From Chloroflexota bacterium (GTDB taxonomy: Bacteria > Chloroflexota > Limnocylindria > QHBO01): a stretch of DNA of 7,852 bases. Under the pieces are notes generated by a model that was given only the letters and a program-made list of their open reading frames with translations, was not told where the DNA came from and did no database searches. Every line of letters begins with the position of its first letter. The stretch's first letter is position 1. This document shows positions 6,289 to 7,852 of this stretch, piece after piece. The stretch is from positions 1 through 7,852 of the forward strand of contig VBJX01000091.1 of the NCBI GenBank assembly GCA_005879775.1. Reading direction: 5' to 3'. The position numbers were made by a program, and so were the translations under genes.

Positions 6289-6801
6289 ATGCAGAGCCAC
6301 GCGCCGTTCGACCCGTACGCCGTCCTGGGACTGGCGCGTGACGCCACTCCGCAGCAGGTGGCGCGTGCTCATCGGCGGCTCGCCAAGCAGTTCCATCCCG
6401 ACCTGCACCCGACCGAGGCGGTCGCCGAGCGAATGCGTCACGTCAACGAGGCGTGGTCGATCCTCTCGTCGGCCCACGCCCGAGCCGAGTTCGACCTCGC
6501 GCATCCATCGGCAGGCACTCGCTCCGGCGGCCATTGGGCTGCCACTCGCCCGCCGATCCGTCCCGCGCAGCCGACCACCACCCGCACCTGGGCCACCTGG
6601 CGCGCGACCGCCGCCGAGACCCGATCCGCCCCCCGCACTGCGCCGCAGAGCGGTCCACCGGCCGCTCCCCCGACCCGCCGCCCGCAGCCGATCGAGCCGA
6701 TGGAGCGGACCTTCCTGGATTCCGGCTGGGCGGCGCTTCTGGTGGCGATCGGCTTCCTGATCCTGCTCGCGCTGGCGGTGGTGGCCGGGAAGCTCGCCTA
6801 G
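6289..6801 (+). CDS. Small J-domain (DnaJ-like) protein with C-terminal membrane anchor
   Basis: The 170-residue protein has an N-terminal J domain at about residues 7-70: DPYAVLGLARDATPQQVARA, helix II with AHRRLAKQF, the HPD motif at 36-38, then helix III (RHVNEAWSILSSAHARAEFD). The HPD loop is the known contact that stimulates ATP hydrolysis by an Hsp70 (DnaK). There is no Gly/Phe-rich segment, zinc-finger domain or DnaJ C-terminal domain, so it is not DnaJ itself but a type III J protein. Residues about 71-140 are a Pro/Ala/Thr/Arg-rich, probably disordered linker. Residues about 146-167 (GWAALLVAIGFLILLALAVVAG) form one transmembrane helix three residues from the C-terminus, so it looks tail-anchored with the J domain in the cytoplasm. 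Its client is unknown. It diverges from polA, and its stop codon overlaps that of the convergent anti-sigma gene. The start is fixed by the leaderless promoter-like site. Confidence 0.85.
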   Translation: MQSHAPFDPYAVLGLARDATPQQVARAHRRLAKQFHPDLHPTEAVAERMRHVNEAWSILSSAHARAEFDLAHPSAGTRSGGHWAATRPPIRPAQPTTTRTWATWRATAAETRSAPRTAPQSGPPAAPPTRRPQPIEPMERTFLDSGWAALLVAIGFLILLALAVVAGKLA

Positions 6802-7499
6802 CCGGCTCGCGGCTGAACGGCGAATCGCAGGTAGAGACCGACGAGGATCAGCCCCAGGCCCGCCGCCAATGCCAGCAGCCAGGTGGCGGCCGGCACCGTC
6901 GGCGCGGCTGGGGGAGTCGTTGACTTCTCGCCAGACCCTCCGAGGTCGGCCGGCACCTGGGATGGGCTCGGCGCAGATGCACCAGGCTCCAGGGAGCTCG
7001 CCCTTGGAGGCCGACTGCCGAGAGAGCCATACACGGCCGATGGCCGCGCTGACGCCGGGTTGCGATTGGCGGAGTCGGTGCCCTGACTCGCCGCGGCCGA
7101 TGCGGCGGCCCGGGGCGAGGCACCAGCTGCCTCCCCGGCATTGAAGAAGGCGGGCGCGGCCCTGGATGCCATGTTGCCTGCCGTCCCCAGAGCTCCTACC
7201 AGCACCAATCCCACGCCCGCAACGATGGTCGGGGCGACCAGCCGGCGAAGCCATGGAAGCCGATCGTGCGAGGCGGGCTCGGGGAGCGGGGGCAAGAGGC
7301 GAAGGGGGCGGGAGGGGGCGAGATCTGGGAGCTCCGCGAGCGCGGTGCGGAGGCTGGTCAGGTCGAGGACGAGGTCGGAGCAGCGCGCGCAGGAGGCGAG
7401 GTGCTCGCGCAGCGCTCGATCGTCGACGGCATCGCGTTCGGCAGCCGCGAAGGCTGCCAGGCGCTCGTCGTCAGGATGGGTGGCGTTCATCATGGTCAT
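6798..7499 (-). CDS. Membrane-bound zinc anti-sigma factor (zf-HC2 type)
   Basis: This 233-residue protein follows the ECF sigma gene with an ATGA overlap, the usual arrangement for a sigma/anti-sigma pair. The N-terminal cytoplasmic part opens HPDDERLAAF and carries the zinc anti-sigma motif HxxxCxxC in REHLASCARC (His33, Cys37, Cys40). Family members bind and hold their sigma factor through this domain. A first transmembrane helix lies at about 86-108 (VAPTIVAGVGLVLVGALG). A low-complexity Ala/Ser/Pro/Gly segment of about 95 residues follows, probably outside the membrane, then a second helix at about 205-225 and a short basic tail. No known sensor domain is visible outside. The frame is open further upstream, but Met 7499 is chosen for the overlap, the GAGGTG site 11 bases before it and the conserved N-terminus; Met 7493 and 7490 are alternatives. 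The stop overlaps that of the convergent J-protein gene by 4 bp. Confidence 0.85.
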   Translation of the reverse strand: MTMMNATHPDDERLAAFAAAERDAVDDRALREHLASCARCSDLVLDLTSLRTALAELPDLAPSRPLRLLPPLPEPASHDRLPWLRRLVAPTIVAGVGLVLVGALGTAGNMASRAAPAFFNAGEAAGASPRAAASAAASQGTDSANRNPASARPSAVYGSLGSRPPRASSLEPGASAPSPSQVPADLGGSGEKSTTPPAAPTVPAATWLLALAAGLGLILVGLYLRFAVQPRAG

Positions 7500-7852
7500 C
7501 GGTCCAGACGCACCTCGCGAATGAACAGTTCCCGCTCGTCGGCGAGCATCTCCCGCAGACGCAGCCGGCCACGATGGATCCGCGACTTCACGGTGCCGAG
7601 CGCCGACTCGGTGGCATCGGCGACCTCCTGGTAGTCCATCCCGTAGACGTCGCACAGAACGACGGCGGTGCGCTGGTCCTCCGGCAGGCGTCGCAGCGCG
7701 GCGTCCAGGTGGCGACGCAGCTCGGAACGGCTCGCCTCAACAGCCGGGTCGACGGCGCGCACGTCCGGCAGCTCCGCCTCTCCCTCCTCAACATCGGGCA
7801 GGGTGGTCGTCGGCCGTCGCTGGGCTCGGCGCAGGATGTCGTAGCTGGCGTT
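7496..7852 (-). CDS. ECF-type RNA polymerase sigma factor (5' end outside window)
   Basis: 118 C-terminal residues are visible; the frame is open to the window edge, so the start is missing and the GTG at 7762 is internal. The visible part opens with NASYDILRRAQRRP, the end of the region 2 helix that reads the -10 element in sigma-70 proteins. An acidic linker of about 35 residues follows, then region 4 at about 53-103: LRRLPEDQRTAVVLCDVYGM, the helix-turn-helix DYQEVADATESALGTVKSRI and HRGRLRLREML. This is the sigma4 domain that reads the -35 element. Region 3 is absent, as expected for the ECF group. The protein directs RNA polymerase to a small regulon, typically including its own operon. 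The ATGA overlap with the zinc anti-sigma gene identifies its likely inhibitor. The signal and targets cannot be deduced, as the promoter lies outside the window. Confidence 0.9.
   Translation of the reverse strand, partial: NASYDILRRAQRRPTTTLPDVEEGEAELPDVRAVDPAVEASRSELRRHLDAALRRLPEDQRTAVVLCDVYGMDYQEVADATESALGTVKSRIHRGRLRLREMLADERELFIREVRLDR

Noticed and set aside
6453..6923. A 156-codon plus-strand frame overlapping the J-protein gene
   Set aside because: It is a shifted reading of the J-protein coding region with no domain; the J-domain frame explains the sequence.
7266..7340. G-rich tracts that might form a G-quadruplex
   Set aside because: The runs of G are coding for the Pro/Arg/Leu-rich juxtamembrane part of the anti-sigma factor and fit codon bias at this GC content.
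7500..7655. An N-terminal extension of the anti-sigma factor by 52 residues
   Set aside because: It would overlap region 4 of the sigma gene, is Arg-rich without a match, and the ATGA overlap at 7499 gives a standard start.

Overview
The window is a very GC-rich, almost gap-free bacterial segment. GC content, a TadG/CpaB-like pilus locus, a polA-mutM-coaE cluster, an ECF sigma/zinc anti-sigma pair and signs of leaderless transcription suggest Chloroflexota (perhaps a Limnocylindria-like lineage) or another high-GC group. This is inferred from protein style and gene order only; no marker gene was compared.

Layout. (1) Positions 3-1943, plus strand: the 3' part of a large secreted protein with tandem Ig-like modules, probably TadG-like, followed by cpaB. 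Both are probably part of a Tad/Flp pilus locus that continues to the left. (2) Positions 1969-6234, minus strand: polA, mutM and coaE, with a 3-bp gap between the first two and an ATGA overlap between the last two, so one transcription unit for repair and CoA synthesis. (3) Positions 6289-6801, plus strand: a small J-domain protein with a C-terminal membrane anchor, divergent from polA across a 54-bp gap. (4) Positions 6798-7852, minus strand: an ECF sigma factor (5' part outside the window) and its membrane-bound zinc anti-sigma factor, again joined by an ATGA overlap.

The main anomaly is in polA. The reading frame breaks near 4617-4620, and the break coincides with loss of about 19 residues that other Pol I proteins have at the start of the thumb. 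It is therefore a small deletion of length 2 modulo 3 (for example 56 or 59 nt), not a one-base slip. Everything on either side is well conserved, so this is either a recent lesion or an assembly error. The polymerase half also has a natural Tyr at the O-helix Phe position and a Gln in motif A where Ile is usual, and its proofreading-type domain lacks the expected acidic motif.

Other points of interest are overlapping divergent promoter-like elements between polA and the J-protein gene, both placed for leaderless mRNAs; a convergent gene pair whose two stop codons share one CTAG; and a cluster of palindromes where the pilus and polA units converge. I see no RNA gene, CRISPR array, insertion sequence or clear new defence or biosynthetic system. 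No stretch over 100 bases lacks a gene.
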